A DNA stretch of 64,000 bases, taken from the NCBI GenBank assembly GCA_902801805.1, contig CADCJP010000002.1:1-64000 (forward strand), written 5' to 3'. Within the stretch, counting starts at the first letter, position 1. The number at the start of each line of letters is the position of its first letter. Below are positions 1 to 9,522 of the stretch, one piece after another. This DNA comes from an uncultured Erysipelotrichaceae bacterium (lineage in GTDB: Bacteria; Bacillota_I; Bacilli_A; RFN20; CAG-826). Under the pieces are notes generated by a model, which made no database searches, was not told the DNA's origin, and saw nothing but the letters and a program-made list of their open reading frames with translations. The position numbers and the translations under genes are program-made.

Positions 1-165
1 TTCCAAGAAATATTGGGAGCCATAACCGAGACCTGCTGCCACCACAGTGGTGATGAGTAACAGGACAAACATCATACCAAAGACTCTTGTTAAGAAAGCG
101 CCTTTGGATTGTTTGTTAGAGAACTCGTAGACAACTTGGGAATTGTCGTTACTATAAGTAGCCAT
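1..165 (-). CDS. Bax inhibitor-1 (BI-1/YccA) family membrane protein, N-terminal part
   Basis: The gene starts at an ATG on the minus strand (163-165) and runs off the left edge, so only 55 residues are visible. They comprise a hydrophilic lead of about 22 residues ending in KQSKGAFLTRVFGMMF, followed by a hydrophobic segment (VLLLITTVVAAGLGYGSQYF). A short polar head, then FLTRVFGMMF and a first membrane helix, is how BI-1/YccA-type multi-pass membrane proteins begin. The start lies 3 bases beyond the tpiA stop, so it is probably the last gene of the gap-pgk-tpiA transcript. The family is inferred from the N-terminus only; another multi-pass membrane protein remains possible. Confidence 0.5.
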   Translation of the reverse strand, partial: MATYSNDNSQVVYEFSNKQSKGAFLTRVFGMMFVLLLITTVVAAGLGYGSQYFLE

Positions 166-168
166 TTA

Positions 169-924
169 TTAAAGAATGTTTGTTAATAATGCTTCGTAAG
201 AATCAATCTTTAAGGAAGCACCACCAACTAAGCCACCATCAACATCTGGGCAAGAAAGGTATGCTTTGATGTTTTCTGGTTTCACGGAACCACCGTATAA
301 GACTCTGATTTCATCAGCAACATCACCGAATAATTCTCTTAAGACATCACGAATGAATTTGCAGACATCTTGTGCGATTTCTGTAGAAGCGTTTTTGCCA
401 GTACCAATGGACCAAACTGGTTCATAAGCAACGACTAAATTTTTGACTTGTTCGGAGGTTAATTCTTTTAAACCAACACGAACTTGTTCACCGACAACGG
501 CTTTTGTTTGGTTAGCTTCGAATTGTTCGAGAGTTTCACCAACGCAGTAAACTGGCACCATATCATTAGCGATTAAGGCTTTGATTTTGGCGTTACATTT
601 TTCGTTTGTTTCGTTATCGTATGTTCTTCTTTCGCTATGACCGATTAAGACCCAGTCAATACCGAATTCTTTGAGCATTGGGATAGAAACTTCACCAGTA
701 AATGCACCATGGTCGTTGAAGTGGACGTTTTGAGCGGCCACGATCATTTCTTTAGCAGCGTTTTCTTTAACCGCGGCTAAGGAAAGGTATGTTGGAGCAA
801 CACCTAAGTCGATGTTGTTAGCTTCAGCTTTCTTAGCTAAGTCACGGGAAGCGATAGCAAACTCTTTAGCTTCGCTAGCGAGTTTGTTCATCTTCCAGTT
901 ACCTAATAATAATTTTCTTCTCAT
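169..924 (-). CDS. tpiA: Triosephosphate isomerase
   Basis: This 251-residue protein has the normal length for triosephosphate isomerase, which interconverts dihydroxyacetone phosphate and glyceraldehyde 3-phosphate in cytosolic glycolysis. The N-terminus GNWKMNK carries the substrate-binding Asn and Lys. IGHSERR carries the catalytic His, AYEPVWSIGTGK the catalytic Glu and the mobile loop 6, and LYGGSV plus DGGLVGGASL the phosphate-binding loops. Nothing is missing. It follows pgk by 2 bases and precedes the BI-1-like gene by 3, so it is translated from the gap-pgk-tpiA mRNA. Confidence 0.98.
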   Translation of the reverse strand: MRRKLLLGNWKMNKLASEAKEFAIASRDLAKKAEANNIDLGVAPTYLSLAAVKENAAKEMIVAAQNVHFNDHGAFTGEVSIPMLKEFGIDWVLIGHSERRTYDNETNEKCNAKIKALIANDMVPVYCVGETLEQFEANQTKAVVGEQVRVGLKELTSEQVKNLVVAYEPVWSIGTGKNASTEIAQDVCKFIRDVLRELFGDVADEIRVLYGGSVKPENIKAYLSCPDVDGGLVGGASLKIDSYEALLTNIL

Positions 925-926
925 AA

Positions 927-2156
927 TTATCTAACCACGTCGATGCCTGGTAAGTGGCCATCGTTTTCAATCATTTCTAAGGAAGCACCGCCACCTGTGG
1001 AAACGTGAGAGAATTTGTCTTTATAGCCGAATTGTTTGACAGCAGCGGCGGAGTCACCACCACCACAGACTGTGAAGGCTTTGTCGTTTTTAGCGATAGC
1101 TTCACAAATGGCTAATGTACCTTTTTGGAATTCATCTTGTTCGAAGACACCACTTGGGCCGTTCCAGAAAATCATTCTGGCTTTGGCGATTTCGTTAGCG
1201 AAGAGTTCTCTGGTCTTTGGACCGATATCTAAGCCTTGGAAACCTTCTGGAATTTCACCAGATTGAACAGTTTCGACTGTTGTTCTTTCTGCTGGGTCGA
1301 AAGCATCACCGATGACGGAGTCAACTGGTAAGACGATTTTGCCGTTCGCTTTGACATAGCAGTTCTTGGCGTATTCTAATTGGTCTTCTTCCACTGGGGA
1401 ATTACCGGTTGTATGACCTAAAGCTCTTAAGAATGTGAATGCCATAGCACCACCGATAAGGACTTTATCACACTTATTTAATAAGGATTCGATAACTTTA
1501 ATCTTATCGGAAACTTTTAAGCCACCTAAGATAGCGACGTATGGACGGTCTTCGTCTTTAACATCAACACATCTTGTTAAGTTAGCGACTTCTTTTTCAA
1601 CGAGGTAACCAACAGCGACTGGTTTGCCTTCGCCTTTTAAGATTTCTGGGATACCGTATGTGGAGGCGTGAGCTCTATGAGCGGAACCGAAGGCATCCAT
1701 GACGAATGCATCACCTAAAGCAGCCCAAATCTTGGCTAATTCAGGATCGTTCTTTTCTTCACCCTTTTCATAACGGGTATTTTGCATTAATAACACTTCG
1801 CCATCTTTTAAAGCGTTGACAGCGTTTGTTAAGTTTTCACCACGTGTTTCAGGAACAAACACGACTGGTTGATTTAATAATTCGCCTAAACGTTTGGCAA
1901 CTGGTTCTAAGTTACCATCTTTGATTTGTTTGGCAAATTTTTCTGGATCTTCTTGGGCTAATTTGTGTTTGACTTTGCCTAAATGGGACATTAAGACAAC
2001 TCTAGCACCTTTAGCAATTAATTCCTTGATGGTTGGTAAGGCGGCAACGATTCTGTTGTCATCGCGGATTTCACCACTCTTGAGTGGGACGTTGAAGTCA
2101 ACACGAACAATCACGCGTTTGCCTTGAAGATTGTTCATTTCTTTAACTGTTAACAT
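927..2156 (-). CDS. pgk: Phosphoglycerate kinase
   Basis: The enzyme transfers phosphate between 1,3-bisphosphoglycerate and ADP in glycolysis. The N-terminal domain contains RVDFNVPL and DDNRIVAALPTI, the hinge region contains ILGGLKVSDKI, and the C-terminal nucleotide-binding part contains FWNGPSGVFE and CGGGDSAAAV with the closing STGGGASLE. An in-frame ATG exists 13 codons further out, but the ATG at 2154-2156 (MLTVKEMNN) is preceded by AAAGGAG at a normal distance, giving 409 residues. It lies downstream of gap and upstream of tpiA in one transcript. Confidence 0.97.
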   Translation of the reverse strand: MLTVKEMNNLQGKRVIVRVDFNVPLKSGEIRDDNRIVAALPTIKELIAKGARVVLMSHLGKVKHKLAQEDPEKFAKQIKDGNLEPVAKRLGELLNQPVVFVPETRGENLTNAVNALKDGEVLLMQNTRYEKGEEKNDPELAKIWAALGDAFVMDAFGSAHRAHASTYGIPEILKGEGKPVAVGYLVEKEVANLTRCVDVKDEDRPYVAILGGLKVSDKIKVIESLLNKCDKVLIGGAMAFTFLRALGHTTGNSPVEEDQLEYAKNCYVKANGKIVLPVDSVIGDAFDPAERTTVETVQSGEIPEGFQGLDIGPKTRELFANEIAKARMIFWNGPSGVFEQDEFQKGTLAICEAIAKNDKAFTVCGGGDSAAAVKQFGYKDKFSHVSTGGGASLEMIENDGHLPGIDVVR

Positions 2157-2184
2157 AGTTAAATTCTCCTTTATTTCAATAATA

Positions 2185-2211
2185 ACGGCACCCATAGTAC
2201 ACAGGTGCCGT
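2185..2211 (-). terminator. Hairpin between gap and pgk
   Basis: A perfect 8-bp stem (ACGGCACC at 2185-2192 with GGTGCCGT at 2204-2211) encloses an 11-base loop. On the minus strand it is followed by TTATTATT rather than a clean T run. It may be a partial terminator or a processing or stability element that sets the gap:pgk ratio. Confidence 0.4.
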
Positions 2212-2249
2212 ATATTTTTCTATGGGTTAATTGAACTCTATTGAGTTAA

Positions 2250-3323
2250 TTAGCACTTTTCCGCAAAGTATTTGATGGTGCGGACCATTTGTGATGTATA
2301 GGAGTTTTCGTTGTCATACCAAGAGACGACTTGGACTTCATATAAATCATCAGCGATTTTGCTAACCATTGTTTGTGTAGCATCGAATAAGGAACCGAAT
2401 CTCATACCGATAACATCGGAGGAAACGATTTGATCTTCGTTGTAACCGAAGGATTGGTTAGCAGCAGCCTTCATAGCAGCATTGATGCCTTCAGCTGTGA
2501 CATCTTTGCCTTTAACAACGGCTGTTAAGATTGTTGTGGAACCAGTAGCAACTGGGACACGTTGAGCGGAACCAATGAGTTTGCCATTGAGTTCTGGGAT
2601 AACTAAGCCAATAGCTTTAGCAGCACCTGTGCTGTTTGGAACGATGTTCGCAGCACCGGCACGGGCTCTACGTAAGTCACCTTTTCTGTGTGGACCATCA
2701 AGAATCATTTGGTCACCTGTATAGGCGTGGATTGTGCTCATGATACCGGATTGGATTGGAGCATAATCATTTAAGGCTTTAGCCATTGGGGCTAAGCAGT
2801 TTGTTGTACAAGAAGCAGCGGAGATAACGTTGTCTTCTTTTGTTAAAGTCTTTTCGTTAACACCGAAGACGATGGTTGGTAAGTCTTTACCAGCTGGAGC
2901 GGAGATAACGACTTTACGAGCACCGGCTTCAACGTGAGCCATGGCTTTGTCTTTGGAGCAGTAGAAGCCTGTGCATTCGAGCACGACATCAACTTTTAAT
3001 TCTTTCCAAGGTAAGTCTTGGGCTTTTGGACGGGCATAGATGGTAATTTCTTTGCCGTCGACTGTAATGGAACCTTCTTTGACGATGGTTTTGCCATCTT
3101 CAGCTAATTCTGGTTCTTTGCTGGAAACGGTGTGTAAGTTTTCACCGATACGACCAGCGTAACCGCCTTGAGCGGTATCATATTTTAATAAGTTCGCCAA
3201 CATCTTTGGGGAAGTTAAGTCGTTAATAGCAACGATTTCGTAACCTTCTGCACCAAACATTTGTCTGAACGCTAAACGGCCAATACGACCGAATCCGTTA
3301 ATTGCAACTCTGACATTTGACAT
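2250..3323 (-). CDS. gap: Glyceraldehyde-3-phosphate dehydrogenase (type I)
   Basis: This NAD-dependent glycolytic enzyme oxidises glyceraldehyde 3-phosphate to 1,3-bisphosphoglycerate. The Rossmann motif NGFGRIGR is at the N-terminus and the catalytic cysteine motif [13 protein letters not shown] is in mid-protein. HAYTGDQ and WYDNENSY are also present. The chosen ATG (3321-3323, [12 protein letters not shown]) has AAAGGAGG just upstream and gives 357 residues, slightly longer than the usual 330-340. The extra length is a charged loop before the SITVDGKEI strand. The gene is first in the gap-pgk-tpiA operon and sits below an inverted repeat that overlaps its promoter. Confidence 0.97.
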   Translation of the reverse strand: MSNVRVAINGFGRIGRLAFRQMFGAEGYEIVAINDLTSPKMLANLLKYDTAQGGYAGRIGENLHTVSSKEPELAEDGKTIVKEGSITVDGKEITIYARPKAQDLPWKELKVDVVLECTGFYCSKDKAMAHVEAGARKVVISAPAGKDLPTIVFGVNEKTLTKEDNVISAASCTTNCLAPMAKALNDYAPIQSGIMSTIHAYTGDQMILDGPHRKGDLRRARAGAANIVPNSTGAAKAIGLVIPELNGKLIGSAQRVPVATGSTTILTAVVKGKDVTAEGINAAMKAAANQSFGYNEDQIVSSDVIGMRFGSLFDATQTMVSKIADDLYEVQVVSWYDNENSYTSQMVRTIKYFAEKC

Positions 3324-3359
3324 GTAATTTATGCCTCCTTTATTTGTCACTGCGGTTAT

Positions 3360-3388
3360 AGTTTACTTATATTTAATATAAGTTGCAA
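3360..3388 (-). promoter_or_regulatory. Promoter and 19-bp inverted repeat upstream of gap
   Basis: On the minus strand TTGCAA (3383-3388) and TAAACT (3360-3365) are 17 bases apart. The spacer is almost entirely a perfect inverted repeat, ACTTATATTTAATATAAGT at 3365-3383 (8-bp arms, 3-base centre). A palindrome between -35 and -10 of the glycolytic operon is what a repressor site would look like. The regulator is unknown. Confidence 0.45.
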
Positions 3389-3418
3389 GAAAAAAGCACA
3401 TAATCTTTTTACGTGCTT
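3388..3418 (-). terminator. Rho-independent terminator after the whiA-xre cluster
   Basis: The arms AAGCAC (3394-3399) and GTGCTT (3413-3418) are followed on the minus strand by a T6 tract. It lies 28 bases beyond the xre stop codon and ends that operon. Confidence 0.75.
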
Positions 3419-3445
3419 ATATTTATAAAAGATATAAATAGAAGA

Positions 3446-3664
3446 TTACATCTCCACTATTCCTTCAAATAGCGTTGATAAATTAATATCTAAGGCCTTA
3501 GCAATTCGATTTAAAACATTGACTGTCGGATTACGTGATCCTCTTTCTAAATCGCATAAATAATTACGATTGATTTCCGCTTCTAAAGCGAGGTCTTCCA
3601 TTGACCAGTTTTTCTGTTGTCTTAAGTATCTTATGCGAGCGCCTAATTGTTTATTAATTGTCAT
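3446..3664 (-). CDS. Small XRE-family helix-turn-helix transcriptional regulator
   Basis: This 72-residue protein is almost entirely one Cro/C1-type HTH domain. LGARIRYLRQQKNWSMEDLA is the first helix pair, AEINRNYLCDLERGSRNP holds the recognition helix and its characteristic LERG turn, and TVNVLNRIAKALDI closes the fold. There is no sensor domain, so it probably acts as a bare DNA-binding dimer or needs a partner. It overlaps the end of whiA by 11 bases and is the last gene of that operon. In Bacillus the gene after whiA is crh, so this regulator is a local substitution. Its target is unknown. Confidence 0.85.
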   Translation of the reverse strand: MTINKQLGARIRYLRQQKNWSMEDLALEAEINRNYLCDLERGSRNPTVNVLNRIAKALDINLSTLFEGIVEM

Positions 3665-4613
3665 TATTTAGCCTCTCATATAAAGCGTGAATGGAACGGA
3701 ATAGATGGTTAACATTACTTTTAGTAATGGGTTTCTTGAATTTTTCAGAAAGAAGGTCCGCTAATTCTTGTAAAGAAGCGGCTTCATTAGCGAGTCTTAA
3801 ACGGCATAATTCTCTTTCTTTTAAATTGGTAATGTTATCGATGCCTAGAGCTTGTTCAATATAAGATATTTCTTCTGCTTGCCTTGAACCGGTTTCAATC
3901 GTTCTTTTCATATTGGCGGTATCCATATTTGTTAAACGATTAGCGTTATTCATTAAGTCTCTATTAGCGCGTATATCTTCAAATTCTAAACACGAAGAAA
4001 CCGCTCCTACCATGATAAGGAAGTTAGATATTTGGTCACTCTTTTTAAAGTAAATGACGTATTCATCACGACGATGAGTAATCTTTGGTTCAATATTACT
4101 ATTCTTATATTTAGCAAACAATTTTGCTAACCATTTCGCGTAGTTTTCACTGTTTAAAGCAATTTCTAAATGGTAATTAGAAGTGATTGGTGAGTTAACA
4201 CTACCAGCAGCTAAGAAGGCACCGATGAGATAACCAGAAATCGTATCGTCATTTTTTACGATATTCTTACTAATCTTTCCTTCTAGGAAAGAAATCTCTA
4301 AGTCATCCATGATCGCTTCACTAGCATCACTAATTTCAATCATGTATGATTTGCTCTTATCTAGATTTCTTTTTTCTTTGACAATTAACTCCGCATTAGC
4401 GTGATAGATTTCATTAATTGTTTCAAAGATAAAACGCCCAATCTTTGCGTTTTCAGTATTGAGCTGTAATAAAGTCTTTTTATGTCTAAAGACTAAAGAA
4501 CCATTAATTCTAATATAGGCTGAAAGAAGGGCTCTTAAACGATCCCCTGACGTATAAACGTTAGAGGCTAACTCCTCTTTAACCTGACTAGTAAATGAGT
4601 TCTTATTGCGCAT
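3654..4613 (-). CDS. whiA: DNA-binding protein WhiA
   Basis: This 319-residue protein matches WhiA in length and layout: an N-terminal bipartite LAGLIDADG-like domain (FTSQVKEELAS; SGYLIGAFLAAGSVNSP) and a C-terminal helix-turn-helix (LKERELCRLRLANEAASLQE to KSNVNHLFRSIHALYERL). In Bacilli WhiA binds DNA and affects cell division and chromosome organisation; it was first described as a sporulation regulator in Streptomyces. The start codon lies 1 base before the trxB stop. Its place after trxB resembles the Bacillus trxB-yvcI-yvcJ-yvcK-whiA region, with the yvc genes absent here. Confidence 0.93.
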   Translation of the reverse strand: MRNKNSFTSQVKEELASNVYTSGDRLRALLSAYIRINGSLVFRHKKTLLQLNTENAKIGRFIFETINEIYHANAELIVKEKRNLDKSKSYMIEISDASEAIMDDLEISFLEGKISKNIVKNDDTISGYLIGAFLAAGSVNSPITSNYHLEIALNSENYAKWLAKLFAKYKNSNIEPKITHRRDEYVIYFKKSDQISNFLIMVGAVSSCLEFEDIRANRDLMNNANRLTNMDTANMKRTIETGSRQAEEISYIEQALGIDNITNLKERELCRLRLANEAASLQELADLLSEKFKKPITKSNVNHLFRSIHALYERLNNDN

Positions 4614-4614
4614 T

Positions 4615-5529
4615 TTATTTCTTTAAATATTCTAAGATAGCCTTACAAGCGGCTTTACCATCGACTTCAGACAAATAAATTTGTCTAATATCACGTGGAA
4701 GAATATCACCACCAGCGTAAAGACCTTCCACACTTGTTTGTTTGGTCTTTGGATCAACTGGAATGGTACCCCATTCATTAGTGACTCCTGGAATCTTGAT
4801 ATATGTGGAGTTTGGAATTTGACCAACAAGTGGGAAAACACCTTGTACTTCAAGAGTCTTTTCTTCGCCTGTTTCCACGTTCTTAATAACCGCTCCTGTG
4901 ACTTTATCATCGCCTAAAATAGCAACTGGAACGTATGGAGTTAAGATAGTTGTATTTGGTAAGGCATTGAGTTCATCAACGAGATATTTATTACCTCTAA
5001 ATTCATTTCTTCTATGGATTAAATAAACGTGATGGGCGAGGTCCGCCATATAGATAGCTTCTTTAAGTGCGGTATTACCACCACCAATCATTAAGACGTC
5101 TTGGCCTTTGAAGAAGTGTCCATCACAAACCGCACAGTATGTGACGCCATGACCGAATAATCTTTCTTCGTTAGGTAAGCCTAATTGTCTTTCTTTTGTG
5201 CCAGAAGCGATAATCACTGTTTTAGCCGCGTATTTACCTTGAGGAGTTTCTAGATAGAAAATACCATCTTCCTTAGTTAAGGAAGTGACTTCTTCAGGAA
5301 TCATTTCCACTTCTGCTTTATTAAGCCAAGTAAAGAATTCCATGGCTAAATCTGGACCAGGGATTTTTGTAAAGCCTGGATAGTTATCAACTCGTGGTGC
5401 GATATTAATCTTGCCACCTGGAGTGCTATATTCAAAGACAGCGACTTCTAAGCCCGCTTCTTTAAGGATAATCGCGCTTCTAATGCCACATGGACCAGCA
5501 CCGATAATTAATGTGTCATAAATTTTCAT
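4615..5529 (-). CDS. trxB: Thioredoxin reductase
   Basis: This 304-residue flavoprotein should reduce thioredoxin with NADPH. It has an N-terminal FAD-binding motif (GAGPCGIRSAI), the redox-active CxxC within TYCAVCDGHFF, the NADPH-binding GGGNTALKEA and HRRNEFRG, and the C-terminal FAD motif YAGGDILPRDIRQ. The first glycine motif reads GPCG where GPAG is usual, which adds a cysteine near the FAD. The ATG overlaps the TGA stop of the preceding HAD gene (ATGA), so the two are translationally coupled. Confidence 0.92.
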   Translation of the reverse strand: MKIYDTLIIGAGPCGIRSAIILKEAGLEVAVFEYSTPGGKINIAPRVDNYPGFTKIPGPDLAMEFFTWLNKAEVEMIPEEVTSLTKEDGIFYLETPQGKYAAKTVIIASGTKERQLGLPNEERLFGHGVTYCAVCDGHFFKGQDVLMIGGGNTALKEAIYMADLAHHVYLIHRRNEFRGNKYLVDELNALPNTTILTPYVPVAILGDDKVTGAVIKNVETGEEKTLEVQGVFPLVGQIPNSTYIKIPGVTNEWGTIPVDPKTKQTSVEGLYAGGDILPRDIRQIYLSEVDGKAACKAILEYLKK

Positions 5530-6167
5530 AAGAGAAGACCTCCTAACTCATTATATGAAGAAACTGCAAATTTAGCGTCTTTAACGCGCTTAATTTCTCT
5601 TGGACCCCATGTGACAAGCATCGCATCAAGGCCTGCGTTTTTCGCAGTTTCATAGTCAATATCGTTATCACCAATATAAAGGACTTCGCTTTTATCCGCA
5701 ATTGCTAAACGTTCTAAAGCCTTAAAAATACCAGCGGGACTTGGTTTAGGCGCGTTAACGTCATCCGCGGAGATAACGACATCAAATAGATCTTCAATAT
5801 GAGCAACTTCCAAAGAATATTTTGTTAAAGGCGCACCCTTATTAGTGACAACCCCTAATAAAATACCTGCTTCTTTTAATTTCTTTAATGTTTCAATTTC
5901 GCCATCAAATGCCTTCACATAAGGAAGGTAGAATTCTTTAGAGATAGCTTGGAAAGCTTTATATATTTCTTCAAATGGGTAACTAGGAAATTCGTCAGCG
6001 AGTGTTTTCTTGATTGGAGGGCCAGAGAAATAGATTAATTCCTCTCTAGTTCTAATCTTCGCAGGTCTATATTTCTTATAGAGGGCGAAAAAGGATTGGA
6101 TGAGCATTTCATCGGTATCACAAAGAGTACCATCTAAATCAAAAAGAAGGACACGATACTTAGGCAT
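5526..6167 (-). CDS. HAD-superfamily phosphatase (PpaX / phosphoglycolate phosphatase-like)
   Basis: Haloacid-dehalogenase motifs are present: FDLDGTLCDTD (nucleophile Asp and acid/base Asp), GVVTNKG (motif II), KPSPAGIF (motif III Lys) and YIGDNDIDYETAKNAG (motif IV). A helical cap domain fills residues of about 20-85. In Bacillus the gene directly after lgt is ppaX, the pyrophosphatase used in HPr(Ser-P) metabolism, so position suggests PpaX; phosphoglycolate phosphatase cannot be excluded. No hprK lies between uvrA and lgt here, which weakens the PpaX role. I chose the ATG at 6165-6167 (MPKYRVLLFDLDGT), giving 213 residues, because AGAGG lies just upstream. The gene ends in TGA. Confidence 0.8.
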   Translation of the reverse strand: MPKYRVLLFDLDGTLCDTDEMLIQSFFALYKKYRPAKIRTREELIYFSGPPIKKTLADEFPSYPFEEIYKAFQAISKEFYLPYVKAFDGEIETLKKLKEAGILLGVVTNKGAPLTKYSLEVAHIEDLFDVVISADDVNAPKPSPAGIFKALERLAIADKSEVLYIGDNDIDYETAKNAGLDAMLVTWGPREIKRVKDAKFAVSSYNELGGLLL

Positions 6168-7707
6168 GTTGCTTACCTCTAATCGCTTCAACGAAGATTG
6201 GAATACTAATAGCTAAGCAGAGTAAGACTGAAATACCAGTAACTAAAAGAATCGCACCAGTATTAAAGCCGTTATAGGCGACGATTGTTTCAAACTTATT
6301 GCTAGTCATTAAGTAAGCTGCAACTGCAATAATCGCACCACCAACAGCAAGAATCACTAACGAGGAGATAAGACCAAGTTTCTTATCATATGGTTTAACG
6401 TTAAATGTGCCGTTTTTCTTTTTGAGATAATTTCTAACAAAGTGATTGATTACAATCATTAGTGTACCAGCAATGACAAACGCCATTGACCAGAGCCATG
6501 ACCAATAACCCTTAGTGCCCATTTGATAAGCACCATCTCTTAATGGTTCAAGAACAACTCTCGTCATGCCATACCAAATGATGTAACCGAAACCAACATC
6601 ACCGAATTCAACATATTTTCTTAAGGCTTTGCCAAAGACATGAGCTAAGACGAAATAGCCTAATAAGTTAATGACACCTTCTATAAAGAAGAGTGGTAAA
6701 TATATTTGTCCATCACCAGCGAAAGAACCGGATTGATCAAATTGACTGTTTCTCCAAATAATTTCTGGTAACCATTTCCAGTTTTCTGCGTTAACGGCTA
6801 AACCGTGTACTTCACAGTTAAAGAAGTTGCCCCATCTACCAATGGCTTGGGCAATTAAAATAGCCGGTAAAGCAATATCAAAGATGACCCAAAGGGATTT
6901 ATCGCGGTTACGCCATAAATACCAAATGACACCGACGATAATACCAGCAGGAGCACCCGCTAAGATGGTTAAGCCACCTTTCCAAATGGCAAAGGCATCA
7001 GCGAAGTGACCGGCGAATTCATGCCAGTTACCAACAACATAACCAATACGTCCACCGATAATACCAGCAGGGAAAGCCACAAAGAATGTGGATTCAAGGA
7101 TACCGTGTTTGCCGTATTCTTTATACATGTAGTGATCGCATAAGAAATAAACGAGAATAGCACCACTTAAAATACAGATCGCATAGAAAGCAATATTAGG
7201 ACCGATTGGATAACCATCCTTATCTGTAGCGCCTGGAGCGACAAAGCCGTGTTGGAAGTTAATTCCACTTGGTATTGGATATGTCAAATAATGGGCAAAA
7301 CCATTTGTCCAAATAAAGAAGAAGAAAACGGCAGCGGTAAAACCAATGATTTGGATTCTAAAGAGCCATTTATCTAACTTCTCAGGAAGATTATGTCCAT
7401 AGTAATGGATAATAAAGAAATGAACCGCGGTTAATAAACAACCACTGAATAATAAACCACCTAAAATAAGTTGCACCACGTATTGAGCACTAGGAGTAAC
7501 CTTAAGGATTTGGTAAAAGAATAAAGAGCTAGCAATAAAAGCAATCATTGCTGCACAGACAGTAATACCAACCTTAATGAAGTGTTTTTTATAATCCACT
7601 TCAATCATTGGGGTTTTAACTAAACTAATCGTGAAATAAAGACCAACCACTATTGCAGCGATAAATATGGCCGCAAAAATGGAAGCAAAAACAATACCTA
7701 ATACCAT
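6160..7707 (-). CDS. lgt: Prolipoprotein diacylglyceryl transferase, enlarged
   Basis: Lgt transfers diacylglycerol from phosphatidylglycerol to the lipobox cysteine, the first step in lipoprotein maturation. The core signature is clear: PAGIIGGRIGYVVGNWHE, the GGLTILAGAPAG segment and the hallmark IGRWGNFFNCEVHG, followed by the periplasmic loop and the late helix around GMTRVVLEPLRDG. Ordinary Lgt has about 260-300 residues; this has 515. About 130 residues with four predicted membrane helices precede the core and about 90 with two more helices follow it. The window has at least nine lipobox proteins as substrates. It overlaps the HAD gene by 8 bases and follows uvrA by 3. Confidence 0.93.
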   Translation of the reverse strand: MVLGIVFASIFAAIFIAAIVVGLYFTISLVKTPMIEVDYKKHFIKVGITVCAAMIAFIASSLFFYQILKVTPSAQYVVQLILGGLLFSGCLLTAVHFFIIHYYGHNLPEKLDKWLFRIQIIGFTAAVFFFFIWTNGFAHYLTYPIPSGINFQHGFVAPGATDKDGYPIGPNIAFYAICILSGAILVYFLCDHYMYKEYGKHGILESTFFVAFPAGIIGGRIGYVVGNWHEFAGHFADAFAIWKGGLTILAGAPAGIIVGVIWYLWRNRDKSLWVIFDIALPAILIAQAIGRWGNFFNCEVHGLAVNAENWKWLPEIIWRNSQFDQSGSFAGDGQIYLPLFFIEGVINLLGYFVLAHVFGKALRKYVEFGDVGFGYIIWYGMTRVVLEPLRDGAYQMGTKGYWSWLWSMAFVIAGTLMIVINHFVRNYLKKKNGTFNVKPYDKKLGLISSLVILAVGGAIIAVAAYLMTSNKFETIVAYNGFNTGAILLVTGISVLLCLAISIPIFVEAIRGKQHA

Positions 7708-7710
7708 AAT

Positions 7711-9522
7711 CTATTCGTAATGCTCCTTTTTTAACACTTTCTTTAAATAGGAACCGGTATAGGAAGCAGGATTATTTGCTACTTCTTCTGGTGTACCTGT
7801 GGCAATAATCTTGCCACCAGCGTCACCACCATCTGGTCCTAAATCAATAATATAATCAGCTACCTTGATAACATCAAGATTGTGTTCAATAACTAAAACA
7901 GTATCGCCATGATCCACGATACGCTGCAAGACTTTAATCAATCTCTTCACATCATCAGTGTGTAAACCAGTAGTTGGTTCATCAAGAATATATAATGTCT
8001 TACCTGTTGGACGTTTTTGTAATTCGCTAGCGAGTTTCACACGTTGGGCTTCACCACCACTTAATGTAGTAGCAGGTTGACCTAATTTAATATAGCCTAA
8101 ACCGACATCGAATAATGTTTGAATACGTTTAGCTAAGGATGGTCTATTAGCGAAGAAATGTAAGGCATCTTCGACAGTCATTTCTAAAACATCGTAAATA
8201 CTCTTACCTTTATAGGTGACTTGTAATGTTTCTTCGTTATAGCGTTTACCGTTACAAGCATCGCACTTAACGTAGACATCTGGTAAAAAGTTCATTGGAA
8301 TACGGGTGGCAGGGTTACTTCTTGGAGTTCTACCAATTGGTTCTTGGGTAATATCAATGACCTTATCAATATTATCAAAACCCGTAATGGATTTAACTTC
8401 ACCCGCAAAAGCAGGTTCACCTGAGAAGTGTTCTGTTAAATGATTAAATAGTGTTTGATTAATCAAAGTGGACTTACCACTACCAGAAACACCGGTGACA
8501 GCAACAAATTTACCTAAAGGTATATCAACATTGACTTTCTTTAGGTTATTACAGCATGCACCTCTAATTTTGATAAATAGGCCATTGCCTTCTCTTCTTT
8601 TCTTAGGGATAGAAATATATTCTCTTTCGGAAAGATAAGCACCTGTAATACTTCTTTCATTTTTAGCGATTTCTTCTGGTGTACCTGCGGCAACTACTTC
8701 ACCACCATGTATACCAGCACCTGGACCGATATCAACGACATAGTCTGCGCTTCTAATCATTTCTTCATCATGTTCCACAACGATTAAGGTATTACCAATA
8801 TCTCTCATCTCTTTCATAGTTTTGATGAGTTTTTCACTGTCTCTAGAATGTAAACCAATTGATGGTTCATCCATGACATATAAAACACCGGTTAATTTAC
8901 TACCGATTTGTGTGGCTAATCTAATACGTTGAGATTCACCACCACTTAAAGTCATCGCAAGTCTTGTTAGTGTTAAATACTCCAAGCCAACATCACATAA
9001 GAATGATGTACGGTTAACCACTTCTTTTAAGACTAAGTCCGCGATCTTGTTTTCGGATTCACTGAGCTTATTAGGCAATTTAACACACCATTCTCTTAAG
9101 TCTTTAAGCTGTAAAGCGGAGACATCATAAATATTCTTTTTATCAATCTTCACACTTAAAGCGGCTTCGTTTAATCGTTTACCATGACATGTGGTGCATT
9201 CATGATCGCTCATAAATGTTTCGTAGTAGTCTCTCATCCAGTCAGAGGTGGTTTCGTTATATAATCTTTCGATTTTAGCTTTGACACCTTCAATAATTTG
9301 ATTTCTATGCATGGTGTTACCACTGCTACTCTTAAGAGTGTATTGATGAGCAACTGGAGAACCATATAAAACGATTCTTTGTTGTTCCATTGTTAAATCA
9401 TTCCATGGTTTATCCATTGGAACATTATATAAATTACAAAGTAAAACAAATTCAGTCCATTCAAGGTTTTGACTACCAACGATATGGGCTAAGTATTTAA
9501 CACAACCTTCGTTAATGCTTAA
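7711..9522 (-). pseudogene. uvrA: uvrA, C-terminal part (broken by deletion and frameshift)
   Basis: The frame stays open to about 9522 with no good start at its head; an internal ATG lies at 9415-9417. It encodes the rest of UvrA, the damage-recognition ATPase of nucleotide excision repair: the first ABC signature ([17 protein letters not shown]) with Walker [11 protein letters not shown], the second Walker A ([13 protein letters not shown]), the zinc module [14 protein letters not shown], the second signature [12 protein letters not shown] and Walker [11 protein letters not shown]. Read upstream of 9417 the frame continues through NVPMDKPW and [12 protein letters not shown], which is conserved UvrA sequence. 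The real gene is therefore interrupted, not shorter at its start. Confidence 0.85.

Noticed and set aside
927..2195. Longer pgk start at 2195
   Set aside because: The extra 13 residues fall in a hairpin region without a ribosome-binding site; ATG 2156 has AAAGGAG and matches the family start.
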